A DNA stretch of 64,000 bases from Pseudomonas sp. SDI (GCF_003105155.1 NZ_QETK01000005.1:118341-182340), one strand, 5' to 3'. Positions 10,089 to 17,849 are shown, numbered from the stretch's first letter. The notes: generated from the sequence alone by a model not told the origin. Made by a program: numbers and translations.

Positions 10089-11714
10089 CTACTTGCTTAC
10101 GCTCACCCCATAGAAGGAGTTCAAGCCAAACGGGCTGATCTTGAAATCCTGTACGGTTGTGCGCATGGGCTGATACACCGTCGAGTGGGCGATCGGTGTC
10201 ATTGGCACCTGGTCTTTCAGGCGATGTTGCGCCTGTTGGTACAGTTCGGTGCGCTTGGCTTGGTCGGAGGTGGCCTTGGCCTGTTTGATGAGGTCGTCGA
10301 AGGGCTTGTCGCACCACTTCGAGAAGTTGTTGCCGGCCACCGCATCGCAGCCGAAGAGGGTGCCGAGCCAGTTGTCCGGGTCACCGTTGTCGCCGCTCCA
10401 GCCAATCAGCATGGCGCCGTTCTCGCCACCTTTGGAACGCTTGATGTATTCACCCCACTCGTAGCTGACGATCTTGGCGTTGATGCCGATCTTCTTCCAG
10501 TCCGATTGCAGCATTTCGGCCATCAGCTTGGCGTTGGGGTTGTACGGCCGCTGCACGGGCATGGCCCACAGGGTGATCTCGGTGCCTTCCTTGATCCCGG
10601 CTTCCTTGAGCAGTTGCTTGGCCTTCTCCGGGTCGAACGGGGTGTCCTTGATGGTGGTGTCGTAGGACCACTGGGTCGGCGGCATGGCGTTGACCGCCAG
10701 CTGGCCAGCGCCCTGGTACACCGACTTGATGATTTCCGCCTTGTTCACCGCCATGTCCAAGGCCTGGCGCACCTTGAGCTGGGCCATCGGGTTCGGCGCG
10801 TTGCTGCCCTTGATCTTGTCCATCACGTTGTAGGCGATGTAGCCGAGGTTGAAGCCGGCCTGGTCGGGCATCTTCAGGTTCGGGTCGGCCTTGAGCGGCT
10901 CGATGTCGGCCGGGCGCGGGAACAGGGTGACCTGGCACTCGTTCTTCTTCAGCTTCTGCATGCGCACCGAGGCGTCGCTGGTAATCGAGAAGATCAGGTT
11001 GTCGATCTTCACGTCTTCTGGCTTCCAGTAGTCCTTGTTGCCGGTGAAGCGAATGTTCGAGTCTTTCTGGTAGCTCTTGAAAACAAATGGGCCGGTGCCG
11101 ATCGGCTTCTGGTTGATGTCGGCCGGCTTGCCCTGCTTGAGCAACTGGTCGGCGTATTCGGCGGACTGGATCGAGGCGAAGCTCATCGCCAGGTTCTGGA
11201 TGAACGCGGCATCGACGCTGTTGAGGGTGAACCTGACGGTGTGCTCGTCAACCTTTTCGACCTTGGCGATGTTCTTGTCCATGCTCATGTCGGTGAAGTA
11301 CGGGAACTCGCTGGTGTAGGCCTTGCGGAACGGCATGTCCTTGTCGAGCATTCGATTGAAGGTGAACAGCACGTCGTCGGCGTTGAAGGTGCGGGTGGGC
11401 TTGAAGTACGGCGTGGTGTGGAACTTGACCCCTTCGCGCAGGTGGAAGGTGTAGGTCAGGCCATCGTCGGATACCTCCCAGCGGGTGGCCAGGCCCGGGA
11501 TGACCGCGGTGCCTCCACGCTCGAACTGACTCAGGCGGTTGAAGATCGTCTCGGCTGAGGCATCGAAGTCGGTTCCGGTGGTGTATTGGCCCGGGTCGAA
11601 ACCCGCCGGGCTCCCTTCGGAGCAGAACACCAGGTTGCTGGCCGCCTGGGCGAAGGGGGTGCTGGCAAGCAAGCCTGCACCGACTAGAAACGGAATGACC
11701 GCGTGTTTGAGCAT
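10089..11714 (-). CDS. dppA: Periplasmic dipeptide-binding protein, DppA-like (promoter-proximal copy)
   Basis: 541-residue family 5 solute-binding protein; signal peptide MLKHAVIPFLVGAGLLASTPFAQA with cleavage after AQA. Shows LVFCSEGSPAGFDPGQY, KNECQVTLFPRPAD, RQALDMAVNKAEI, MLIGWSGDNGDPDNWLGTLF. Differs from the middle copy by a roughly ten-residue insertion (DKIKGSNAPNPMAQL) before the RQAL helix. First gene of the operon: the 311 bases upstream have several dyads and repeats that look regulatory. Gene order A-A-porin-A-B-C-D-F matches the Pseudomonas dpp locus but lacks the regulator and dipeptidase genes that sit inside the P. aeruginosa version. Confidence 0.9.
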   Translation of the reverse strand: MLKHAVIPFLVGAGLLASTPFAQAASNLVFCSEGSPAGFDPGQYTTGTDFDASAETIFNRLSQFERGGTAVIPGLATRWEVSDDGLTYTFHLREGVKFHTTPYFKPTRTFNADDVLFTFNRMLDKDMPFRKAYTSEFPYFTDMSMDKNIAKVEKVDEHTVRFTLNSVDAAFIQNLAMSFASIQSAEYADQLLKQGKPADINQKPIGTGPFVFKSYQKDSNIRFTGNKDYWKPEDVKIDNLIFSITSDASVRMQKLKKNECQVTLFPRPADIEPLKADPNLKMPDQAGFNLGYIAYNVMDKIKGSNAPNPMAQLKVRQALDMAVNKAEIIKSVYQGAGQLAVNAMPPTQWSYDTTIKDTPFDPEKAKQLLKEAGIKEGTEITLWAMPVQRPYNPNAKLMAEMLQSDWKKIGINAKIVSYEWGEYIKRSKGGENGAMLIGWSGDNGDPDNWLGTLFGCDAVAGNNFSKWCDKPFDDLIKQAKATSDQAKRTELYQQAQHRLKDQVPMTPIAHSTVYQPMRTTVQDFKISPFGLNSFYGVSVSK

Positions 11715-11772
11715 GGTGGCCTCATTGTTGTCATTTTTGAATTGAGGGCGGCCTCATGAGCCGACCTGTGGA

Positions 11773-11801
11773 TACTTATGCAGGCCCCATACCCAATGCA
11801 A
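11773..11801 (-). promoter_or_regulatory. Candidate sigma-70 promoter of the dpp operon
   Basis: On the minus strand TTGCAT (11801-11796) is followed after 17 bases by TAAGTA (11778-11773). The -35 is fair, the -10 poor, so this is the best of weak options and may need an activator binding the upstream dyads. Confidence 0.25.
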
Positions 11802-11831
11802 CACTCAAAAAGAGGGTGAGGGCAAAAGGGT

Positions 11832-11875
11832 GGTACGAACGTACAAGAATGTCGCATTCGTGTAATTTTTCACGA
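11832..11875. promoter_or_regulatory. Two dyads upstream of dpp, candidate operators
   Basis: GTACG-AA-CGTAC (11832-11843) and TTCGTG-N8-CACGAA (11856-11875) are exact dyads 12 bases apart, about 120-160 bases before the dppA start. Their centres are about 28 bases apart. The cognate regulator is unknown. Confidence 0.4.
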
Positions 11876-11921
11876 AGTTGATCGTTTGCGAGGGGGGAAA
11901 TAGTGTTTTTTGAGAACTATT

Positions 11922-11966
11922 ACTGTGCGCACAGTCATGGTGCGCACCAGAAGTGTGCGCTTGGTG
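11922..11966. repeat. Three tandem 15-base repeats centred on GTGCGC
   Basis: ACTGTGCGCACAGTC, ATGGTGCGCACCAGA and AGTGTGCGCTTGGTG follow directly with no spacer; the GTGCGC cores recur every 15 bases (centres 11928.5, 11943.5, 11958.5). The first is a perfect 14-bp palindrome, the second a perfect 10-bp palindrome, the third degenerate. Looks like an array of protein-binding sites. Confidence 0.6.
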
Positions 11967-12025
11967 TTACCCGCTAGCAGGTGCCGTAGCGACAGAAGTC
12001 GCTGCGCCACCCACGTTTCCCGCTG

Positions 12026-12742
12026 TTACGGCAGTTGCACTTCGATGGTGCCGTCGGCGCTCATGCTGACGTCGCTGGTGCCGGGTTCGACGGTCGGCGT
12101 CGCGGCCCCTTCGGCGGCATCGGCCATGGCCATTTTCATCATCGGCGCGCGCGCATACGGCTGTGGGTAGCCGCTGCTGTTGAGGTTCAGGTTGACCACT
12201 TTGTAACCCTTGCCGCCGAGCGCTTCGGTGGCCAGTTGGGCGCGCGCCTTGAAGGCTTCGACGGCGTCCTTGAGCAGGGCATCTTCGCTGGTTTTGCGCG
12301 TGGCCGGGGCAATGGCGAAGTCCATGCTGCCCATTTTCAGGGTTTGCAGCAGTTCACCGGTGAGCTTGGACAGGGCCGGGAAATCGCTGCTTTCCAGGCG
12401 CAGTTCGGTGCGCTCGCGCCAGCCGGTGATTTTCTGACCCTTGTTGTCGTAGATCGGGTAGCTGTTCCGGCTGCCCTGGCTCAGTTTCACTTCCTTGACC
12501 GCGCGGGCCTGGTCCAGCGCCTTGTTCATGGTGGTGGTGATTTCGCTGGCGAGCTTGCCCGGATCGACGTTCTGCGATTCGGTGTAGAGGGTCACGACCA
12601 TGAGGTCGCGGGCAACTTCCTTGCTGACTTCGGCACGCAGCGAGATCTGGTTGTAGCGGGGCGCTTCGGAGGCCAGGGCTGGCACGCTGGCGAGCAGGCC
12701 GGCGGCCAGGAGGAGGGTGGCGCTGCGACGTGGGCTGAGCAT
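12026..12742 (-). CDS. SIMPL-domain (DUF541, YggE-like) periplasmic protein
   Basis: 238 residues. Signal peptide MLSPRRSATLLLAAGLLASVPALA, then a SIMPL domain from about 30 to 225: YNQISLRAEVSKEVARDLMVVTLYTESQNVDPGKLASEIT, a GWRERTELRLES strand and the C-terminal SGYPQPYARAPMMKMAMADAAEGAATPTVEPGTSDVSMSADGTIEV. SIMPL proteins form ring oligomers in the bacterial periplasm; E. coli YggE reduces oxidative stress, but the biochemical role is unclear. Monocistronic, divergent from roxS with a 198-base shared upstream region. Start chosen at the ATG giving the signal peptide. Confidence 0.85.
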   Translation of the reverse strand: MLSPRRSATLLLAAGLLASVPALASEAPRYNQISLRAEVSKEVARDLMVVTLYTESQNVDPGKLASEITTTMNKALDQARAVKEVKLSQGSRNSYPIYDNKGQKITGWRERTELRLESSDFPALSKLTGELLQTLKMGSMDFAIAPATRKTSEDALLKDAVEAFKARAQLATEALGGKGYKVVNLNLNSSGYPQPYARAPMMKMAMADAAEGAATPTVEPGTSDVSMSADGTIEVQLP

Positions 12743-12940
12743 GTGTAACTCCTTGAAAGATTGGCGTGGGCACTGAAAAACCGTTCCACGCAGGCCCCTG
12801 AGACAGCGAAAAGTATAGGCAGGTTCAAAAAGCCATCATTGATCGTCAGAGACTGTGGCGCTTTGCCGCATTGCTGCAGTGCAGGGGCTGGCACGGGTAT
12901 ACTCGGCACGATTCGCCTGGAGCGCTCATCAGGAGAGCTC

Positions 12941-14200
12941 ATGCTCGCCCCCGTACAAATCTTGTCTGCTACCCGCCAGAACCTCTGGCGCCTGACGTTC
13001 ATCCGCATACTGGTCCTGGCCGCCCAGGCCGGCTCCGTGGGTGTCGCCTACTGGACCGAGCTGCTGCCGCTGCCGTGGCTGGCGCTGAGCATCACCCTCG
13101 GTTTCTCCATGGTCCTGTGTCTGCTGACAGCGGTGCGCCTGCGTACCTCGCTGCCGGTGACCGAGCTTGAATATGCTGTGCAACTGGCCTGCGACCTACT
13201 GATCCACAGCGCCTTGCTGTACTACTCCGGTGGCTCGACCAACCCGTTCGTCTCCTATTACCTGGTGCCGCTGGCAATTGCCGCAGTGACCTTGCCGTGG
13301 ATGTACTCGGTGATTCTTTCCGGGATCGCCCTGGTGGCCTACACCTTGCTGCTGGTGCAGTTCTATCCGCTGGAAACCTTCCCCATGGCGCGGGAAAAGA
13401 TGCAGATCTATGGCATGTGGCTGAGCTTTGCGCTGGCCGCGGCGGTGATCACCTTCTTCGCCGCGAAGATGGCCGAGGAACTGCGTCGCCAGGAGCAACT
13501 GCGTGCCGAGCGTCGCGAAGAAGGCCTGCGTGACCAGCAATTGCTGGCCGTAGCCACCCAGGCTGCTGGCGCTGCCCACGAGCTGGGGACGCCGTTGGCG
13601 ACCATGAGCGTGCTGCTCAAGGAAATGCGCCAGGACCATCCCGACCCGATGCTGCAGGAAGACCTCGAAGTGCTGCAGGAGCAGGTCAAGCAGTGCAAGC
13701 ACACCTTGCAGCAGCTGGTGCGCGCGGCAGAGGCCAACCGGCGCATGGCCGTCGAGGACCAGGAGGTGACCTTCTGGCTCGACGAGTCGCTCAACCGCTG
13801 GCACCTGATGCGCCCCGAGGCCAGCTACCGCTTCCAGCGCCTGGGCCAGGGCAACGTGCCACGCCTGGCGCCGCCGCCGGACCTGACCCAGGCCTTGCTG
13901 AACCTGTTGAACAACGCTGCCGATGCTTGCCCCGACGACCTCGAAGTGCGCCTGGACTGGGACGCCGAGGACATCGTGATCAGCATCCGCGACCATGGCC
14001 CCGGCGTGCCGGTGGCCATCGCCGAGTCGATCGGCAAACCTTTCTTCACCACCAAGGGCAAGGGCTTCGGCCTTGGCCTGTTCCTGAGCAAGGCCAGCGT
14101 CACCCGTGCTGGCGGCTCGGTAAAACTCTATAGTCATGAAGAAGGTGGCACGCTCACCGAGCTGCGCCTGCCGCGTGACGCGCGAGGAGACAATCGATGA
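12941..14200 (+). CDS. roxS: Redox sensor histidine kinase RoxS (RegB/PrrB family)
   Basis: 419-residue membrane kinase. ATG at 12941 follows AGGAG; an in-frame start at 12761 would add an unrelated leader and is rejected. About six membrane spans in residues 18-175. The loop GGSTNPF at 97-103 matches the quinone-sensing heptapeptide of RegB. The H-box AAHELGTPLA puts the phosphorylated His at 213; a Cys at 252 in QVKQCKH lies 39 residues later, as does the redox-active Cys of Rhodobacter RegB. N-box LLNNAADAC and G-box KGKGFGLGLFLSKA complete the ATPase domain. With RoxR it senses the respiratory redox state and in P. putida controls terminal oxidases (known for the family). Overlaps roxR by 4 bases. 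Confidence 0.95.
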   Translation: MLAPVQILSATRQNLWRLTFIRILVLAAQAGSVGVAYWTELLPLPWLALSITLGFSMVLCLLTAVRLRTSLPVTELEYAVQLACDLLIHSALLYYSGGSTNPFVSYYLVPLAIAAVTLPWMYSVILSGIALVAYTLLLVQFYPLETFPMAREKMQIYGMWLSFALAAAVITFFAAKMAEELRRQEQLRAERREEGLRDQQLLAVATQAAGAAHELGTPLATMSVLLKEMRQDHPDPMLQEDLEVLQEQVKQCKHTLQQLVRAAEANRRMAVEDQEVTFWLDESLNRWHLMRPEASYRFQRLGQGNVPRLAPPPDLTQALLNLLNNAADACPDDLEVRLDWDAEDIVISIRDHGPGVPVAIAESIGKPFFTTKGKGFGLGLFLSKASVTRAGGSVKLYSHEEGGTLTELRLPRDARGDNR

Positions 14201-14757
14201 CTGACGAAACCCAGGTTGAAGGCGAAGAGCTGCCGCACCTGTTGCTGGTAGATGACGACGCCACGTTTACCCGGGTCATGGCGCGGGCCATGAGCCGTCG
14301 TGGTTTTCGCGTGAGCACGGCCAGCTCTGCTGAAGAGGGCCTGGTACTGGCACAGCAGGACGTGCCGGATTACGCCACGCTGGACTTGAAGATGGAAGGT
14401 GACTCGGGGCTGGTGTTGCTGCCCAAGTTGCTTGAGCTGGACCCGGAAATGCGCGTGGTGATCCTCACCGGTTACTCGAGCATTGCCACGGCGGTCGAGG
14501 CGATCAAACGCGGAGCCTGCAATTATCTGTGCAAGCCGGCGGATGCCGATGATGTGCTGGCGGCGTTGCTGTCCGAGCATGCTGACCTGGATAGCCTGGT
14601 GCCGGAAAACCCGATGTCGGTGGACCGTCTGCAGTGGGAGCACATCCAGCGGGTGTTGACCGAGCATGAGGGCAACATCTCGGCGACGGCGCGGGCGCTG
14701 GGCATGCACCGCCGGACCTTGCAGCGCAAACTGCAGAAGCGCCCGGTTCGGCGCTGA
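14197..14757 (+). CDS. roxR: Response regulator RoxR (RegA/PrrA family)
   Basis: 186 residues: receiver domain with acidic pocket VDDD near 18-21, phospho-acceptor Asp in TLDLKME, switch Thr in ILTGYSS and Lys in LCKPADADD; then a short Pro-rich linker and a C-terminal Fis-type helix-turn-helix (GNISATARALGMHRRTLQRKL). This small two-domain plan without an AAA domain is the RegA class. The ATGA overlap with roxS indicates translational coupling. A REP pair follows the stop. Confidence 0.95.
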   Translation: MTDETQVEGEELPHLLLVDDDATFTRVMARAMSRRGFRVSTASSAEEGLVLAQQDVPDYATLDLKMEGDSGLVLLPKLLELDPEMRVVILTGYSSIATAVEAIKRGACNYLCKPADADDVLAALLSEHADLDSLVPENPMSVDRLQWEHIQRVLTEHEGNISATARALGMHRRTLQRKLQKRPVRR

Positions 14758-14780
14758 GGTAGCGTCGGGCTTGCGGGCCC

Positions 14781-14853
14781 CATCGCGGGACGAGCCCGCT
14801 CCCACAACAGCAGCATTGCGTGCTTTTTGTGGGAGCGGGCTCGTCCCGCGATG
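14781..14853. repeat. REP pair (inverted) after roxR
   Basis: A 25-base arm at 14781-14805 (core GCGGGACGAGCCCGC) is exactly inverted at 14829-14853, with 23 bases between. The same unit recurs at 21200-21262 and 63950-64000. It is the Pseudomonas REP/BIME type: extragenic, palindromic, after 3' gene ends, and probably serves as transcript end or gyrase/IHF site. Confidence 0.85.
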
Positions 14854-14870
14854 CTTGTAGCTGCTAGCGT

Positions 14871-15059
14871 TTAGGTAGTGAGGATCGAACGATCCACCCG
14901 CACCGCCAACTGCCCTTTGCCATCCTTGGCATCGAACACCGCCTGGCCGTTGGCCGCTACGTTGGTGCGGCCAATCACCACGCCATCGCGCAGTAACTCC
15001 ACCGGCACATCCTTCAGCGACTGGCCCGAAGCCAATTCAAGATTCAATGTAATGGACAT
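14871..15059 (-). CDS. 62-residue protein of unknown function, partner of the phospholipase-like gene
   Basis: ATG at 15059 behind GGGAGGT, 14 bases after the stop of the upstream gene, so the two are one operon under the LexA-type promoter at 16755-16807. The protein MSITLNLELASGQSL... is predicted all-beta: alternating hydrophobic strands around PVELLRDGVVIGRTNVAANGQAVFDA, resembling a small Ig-like or carboxypeptidase-regulatory-like beta sandwich. No signal peptide, Cys or membrane span. I do not recognise the family. It could be a chaperone, an immunity factor or a carrier of its neighbour; this rests only on linkage. Confidence 0.75.
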   Translation of the reverse strand: MSITLNLELASGQSLKDVPVELLRDGVVIGRTNVAANGQAVFDAKDGKGQLAVRVDRSILTT

Positions 15060-15073
15060 AGGTGACCTCCCTG

Positions 15074-16714
15074 TCACTGATGACGATCGATATAGGTAGT
15101 GGTGTCGCGATCCAGCGAAGCAATCAGCTCTGGCGAGCCGCCGCGGAACTGGCGGAACAGGTTGCGCGCAACGGATTTGCCCGAACTGTCCACCGGCACC
15201 TCCAGCGTCGGCTGGAACTGCTCGGCCAGCTCGGCATAGGCACTCCACGGGCCAATGTAGGATTCGTTCAAGCCATTCACCACGCTCACGGCGTAGCGCA
15301 CCGCATGCCCCGGCAACCAGTTCGGTTCGCTCGGTGTATGGCTCTGCCAGCCATCTGCCTTGAGCCGTGGCGCTGTCGGCAACGGTTCAAGGAAGCCCAC
15401 GGGTTTATTGGGCGTGTAGTCCTTGAGCAACAGGTACGTGCTCCAGCCCCACCAGTTGTCGATCTGCGCTGTGTCGTTGAGGTTATTGACGTCGGCCCGA
15501 CGCATCAGCTTGCCGTTCTTCAGCGCAAACAACGCCGCGAAGTTGCCCGGCACTGCTCCGGTTACCGCTGCGTTCAGGTCCGCCGCCACCCGCAGCGCCG
15601 CATACTGATCCGCCGCCGGCAGCACGCCGCCGACGAAGGCCGCGAACACCTCGTCCACTGAACGTTGTACCGCCAGCCCCACCTGCTGGCGATTGCGTAC
15701 ATCGACGCTGTCGAAGTAACGCTTGTCGCCATAGCCGCGCCAGGTGTCGCCCTGCGCGTTGCGCAGTAGCAGGCCGTATTTGCTGTCCTCGTCGTGCATG
15801 AAGCGCGAGATCAGCGAGCCGAGGTCGGCCGGGGTGACGTTGTCCTTGATCGCCTTGCGCGGCACCCGTACGTGGCCGGAGGAGAACAGGTCGGTGAGGA
15901 AGTGGTCGGCAAAGGCGTTCATCGCGTAGGCCAGTTCGAGGTCGCCCTCCAGGCCACTGTTGCGCGCTTTCAGCGCCTGACGCAGCGCCGCCGTGTGCCC
16001 AGCCTGATAGGCCAGCAGCGCCCATTCGCCGAAGTGGTCCCAGTTGCTGGCAGCCAGTTTCAGGTAGCGGCCGAGCGGGAACAGTGCAGAGACCACGCTG
16101 CCGCCGCCAGTGATACGGTTCCATTCTTCCGACAGGCTATCGCCCAGTTGGTCGTAGGCCTCGTGCGGCTGTCGGCCGTCCTGAATGGCCTGGTTCGCTG
16201 CCGCGATCTCGCGCTGCATCACCGCGAGGATTTTTGTCGCTTCTTCGCGTGAGGCGGGCAGGGCGGCGAGGGTGTCGAAGGCCGCGGCAAAGCGCTGTAC
16301 CCGTTCCTCGGCCGTGGCGCCGTCGGCAATTGGCCGCTCTGGCACGCCGTAGAAATCACCGCCCAGCGCGACGATCTGGCCGTAGCTCAGGCTCAGCCCG
16401 TTGGGCAGGTGCAGTGGGACTTTCCAGGCCGCAATCGCTGGCGCATCGCTGGCGAAACGCAGGTGCGCACTGTCGCCGATGGCGGTGTGCTCGCCGCCCT
16501 CGAACCGCAGGGCCGGCTGCTGTTTACCCGGCGCCGCCGGCAGCAGGCCAGGGCGGTGGTACTTGATGGTGTGATGGCCGTCGATCACCAGCACCACACG
16601 GGCACCGTCGCCCGGGATGGCAATACCTTCGGCACTGAACAAGGCGTCCAGTTCGGCGATGACGGGGGCGGCTTGCGCCGCGTGGGCAGGCAGCCCGGTT
16701 TGCATGACAGACAT
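15074..16714 (-). CDS. Zinc phospholipase C-like protein, SOS-type promoter
   Basis: 546 residues from the ATG at 16714, 7 bases after GGAG; a TTG at 16720 is a poorer start. The decisive motif is H271-x3-D275-x5-H281 in FADHFLTDLFSSGHVRVPR, the zinc-binding pattern of the alpha-helical zinc-dependent phospholipase C / S1-P1 nuclease fold. Other putative ligand regions are GGDFYG (118-123), NWDHFG (224-229) and MHDED (306-310), followed by GYGDKRYFD. The overall plan resembles the long phospholipase C family of P. fluorescens and Legionella PlcA/B/C (family knowledge from memory; needs a profile search). There is no signal peptide, so export by Sec is unlikely; release by lysis or a contact-dependent system is conceivable. 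The C-terminal 150 residues are of unknown role. Confidence 0.7.
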   Translation of the reverse strand: MSVMQTGLPAHAAQAAPVIAELDALFSAEGIAIPGDGARVVLVIDGHHTIKYHRPGLLPAAPGKQQPALRFEGGEHTAIGDSAHLRFASDAPAIAAWKVPLHLPNGLSLSYGQIVALGGDFYGVPERPIADGATAEERVQRFAAAFDTLAALPASREEATKILAVMQREIAAANQAIQDGRQPHEAYDQLGDSLSEEWNRITGGGSVVSALFPLGRYLKLAASNWDHFGEWALLAYQAGHTAALRQALKARNSGLEGDLELAYAMNAFADHFLTDLFSSGHVRVPRKAIKDNVTPADLGSLISRFMHDEDSKYGLLLRNAQGDTWRGYGDKRYFDSVDVRNRQQVGLAVQRSVDEVFAAFVGGVLPAADQYAALRVAADLNAAVTGAVPGNFAALFALKNGKLMRRADVNNLNDTAQIDNWWGWSTYLLLKDYTPNKPVGFLEPLPTAPRLKADGWQSHTPSEPNWLPGHAVRYAVSVVNGLNESYIGPWSAYAELAEQFQPTLEVPVDSSGKSVARNLFRQFRGGSPELIASLDRDTTTYIDRHQ

Positions 16715-16754
16715 ATTCAACTCCTTTGAAATGTCGGAAATTCCTTTGAGTTAA

Positions 16755-16770
16755 CTGTATGCATATACAG
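16755..16770. promoter_or_regulatory. LexA (SOS) box upstream of the phospholipase-like operon
   Basis: CTGTATGCATATACAG: CTG-N10-CAG with an alternating AT core and flanking AA/TT, very close to the enterobacterial and Pseudomonas LexA consensus. It begins 9 bases downstream of the -10 element, so bound repressor would cover the start of transcription. Centre is about 49 bases before the ATG. Confidence 0.85.
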
Positions 16771-16779
16771 TTGTTTTCG

Positions 16780-16807
16780 ATAATAGCGGAAACGATTCCT
16801 TCGTCAA
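16780..16807 (-). promoter_or_regulatory. Sigma-70 promoter of the phospholipase-like operon
   Basis: On the minus strand TTGACG (16807-16802) is followed after 16 bases by TATTAT (16785-16780): 5 of 6 consensus bases in each element. The LexA box lies just downstream, the usual repressed SOS arrangement. Confidence 0.75.
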
Positions 16808-16907
16808 GTGCTGAATTTTCTTACCGTGAATGGGCAGTGATCGGCGCGGTCAGCCACGGCCCTGACGTATCATTAGCCCGCTAACGACTGCCGACGGGAC
16901 CACCTGC

Positions 16908-17849
16908 ATGCTTGCGCTCTTTCTCCAGACCCTGAACATCACCGCGCCGGTGTTCGCGATGCTGTTCATGGGCGTGCTCCTGCGACGGCTCGGGGCGATC
17001 AACGATGGCTTTATCCAGACGGCCTCGGCCCTGGTGTTCAACGTGTGCATGCCGGCGCTGCTGTTTCTCGGCATCTACCACGCCGACCTGAGCACGGCGG
17101 TAAAGCCCGGCCTATTGCTGTACTTCACCGTCGCCACCCTGGCCGGCTTCGGTGTGGCCTGGCTGGTGGCGATCTGGCGCTGCCCGCGCGCGGACCGCGG
17201 GGTCTACACCCAGGGTGCGTTCCGCGGCAACAACGCGGTGATCGGCCTGGCGCTTGCCGGGAGCCTGTACGGCGAGCTGGGCATCTCGCTGGGCGCGGTG
17301 CTCGCCGCGCTGGTGATCCTGCTCTACAACTCGCTGGCAGCCATCGTGCTGGCGGTGTACAGCCCGACGGTCAAGTCCGACCCGTGGAGCATCTGCAAGA
17401 ACATCCTGCGCAACCCGCTGATCATTAGTGTGCTGCTGGCGATCCCGATGGCCTACGGTCAGGTGCCGTTGCCCAACTGGCTGCTGACCTCCAGCGATTA
17501 CCTGGCGCAGATGACCCTGCCACTCGCGCTGATCTGTATCGGCGGCACACTGTCGCTGACCTCGATGCGGGCCAGCGGCAAGCTGGCGATCGAGGCGGCG
17601 TCGCTGAAAATGGTCTGGTTGCCGCTGTTCGGCACCCTTGGCGCCTGGTTCTGCGGTTTTCGGGGCCCAGAGCTGGGCATCCTGTTCCTCTACATCGGTG
17701 CACCGACGGCGGCGGCCAGCTACGTGATGGCCCGTGCCTCGAACGGCAACCATGAGCTGGCGGCGTCGATCATCGTCATTACTACGCTGTTAGCGGCAAT
17801 TACGACGAATATCGGAATCTTCCTATTGCAGTGGGGCGGCTGGATCTAG
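16908..17849 (+). CDS. AEC-family transporter (auxin efflux carrier/malate permease type)
   Basis: 313 residues, about ten hydrophobic spans with the family's inverted repeat of five. Characteristic segments are PVFAMLFMGVLLRRLG, NVCMPALLFLGIY, YTQGAFRGNNAVIGLALAGSLYG and the C-terminal LYIGAPTAAASYVMARA. AEC carriers move organic acids or other small anions across the inner membrane; the substrate cannot be told from sequence. Monocistronic; divergent from the phospholipase-like gene with about 190 bases between starts. Confidence 0.85.
   Translation: MLALFLQTLNITAPVFAMLFMGVLLRRLGAINDGFIQTASALVFNVCMPALLFLGIYHADLSTAVKPGLLLYFTVATLAGFGVAWLVAIWRCPRADRGVYTQGAFRGNNAVIGLALAGSLYGELGISLGAVLAALVILLYNSLAAIVLAVYSPTVKSDPWSICKNILRNPLIISVLLAIPMAYGQVPLPNWLLTSSDYLAQMTLPLALICIGGTLSLTSMRASGKLAIEAASLKMVWLPLFGTLGAWFCGFRGPELGILFLYIGAPTAAASYVMARASNGNHELAASIIVITTLLAAITTNIGIFLLQWGGWI

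Larger units (their letters stand above)
11715..12025. other. Non-coding region upstream of the dpp operon
   Basis: 311 bases between the 3' end of the SIMPL gene and the first dppA. No plausible gene. It holds two dyads (GTACG-AA-CGTAC at 11832-11843; TTCGTG-N8-CACGAA at 11856-11875), three tandem 15-base repeats around GTGCGC (11922-11966) and a weak promoter candidate. An A/T-rich tract separates them. Confidence 0.7.

Noticed and set aside
11922..11966. The GTGCGC repeats as a terminator of the SIMPL gene
   Set aside because: They are about 60-100 bases past the stop, are direct repeats of short palindromes with no T-run and do not form one strong hairpin.
16780..16800. A PsrA-type GAAAC-N4-GTTTC operator near the phospholipase promoter
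   Set aside because: Only one half (GGAAACG) is present, with no second arm.
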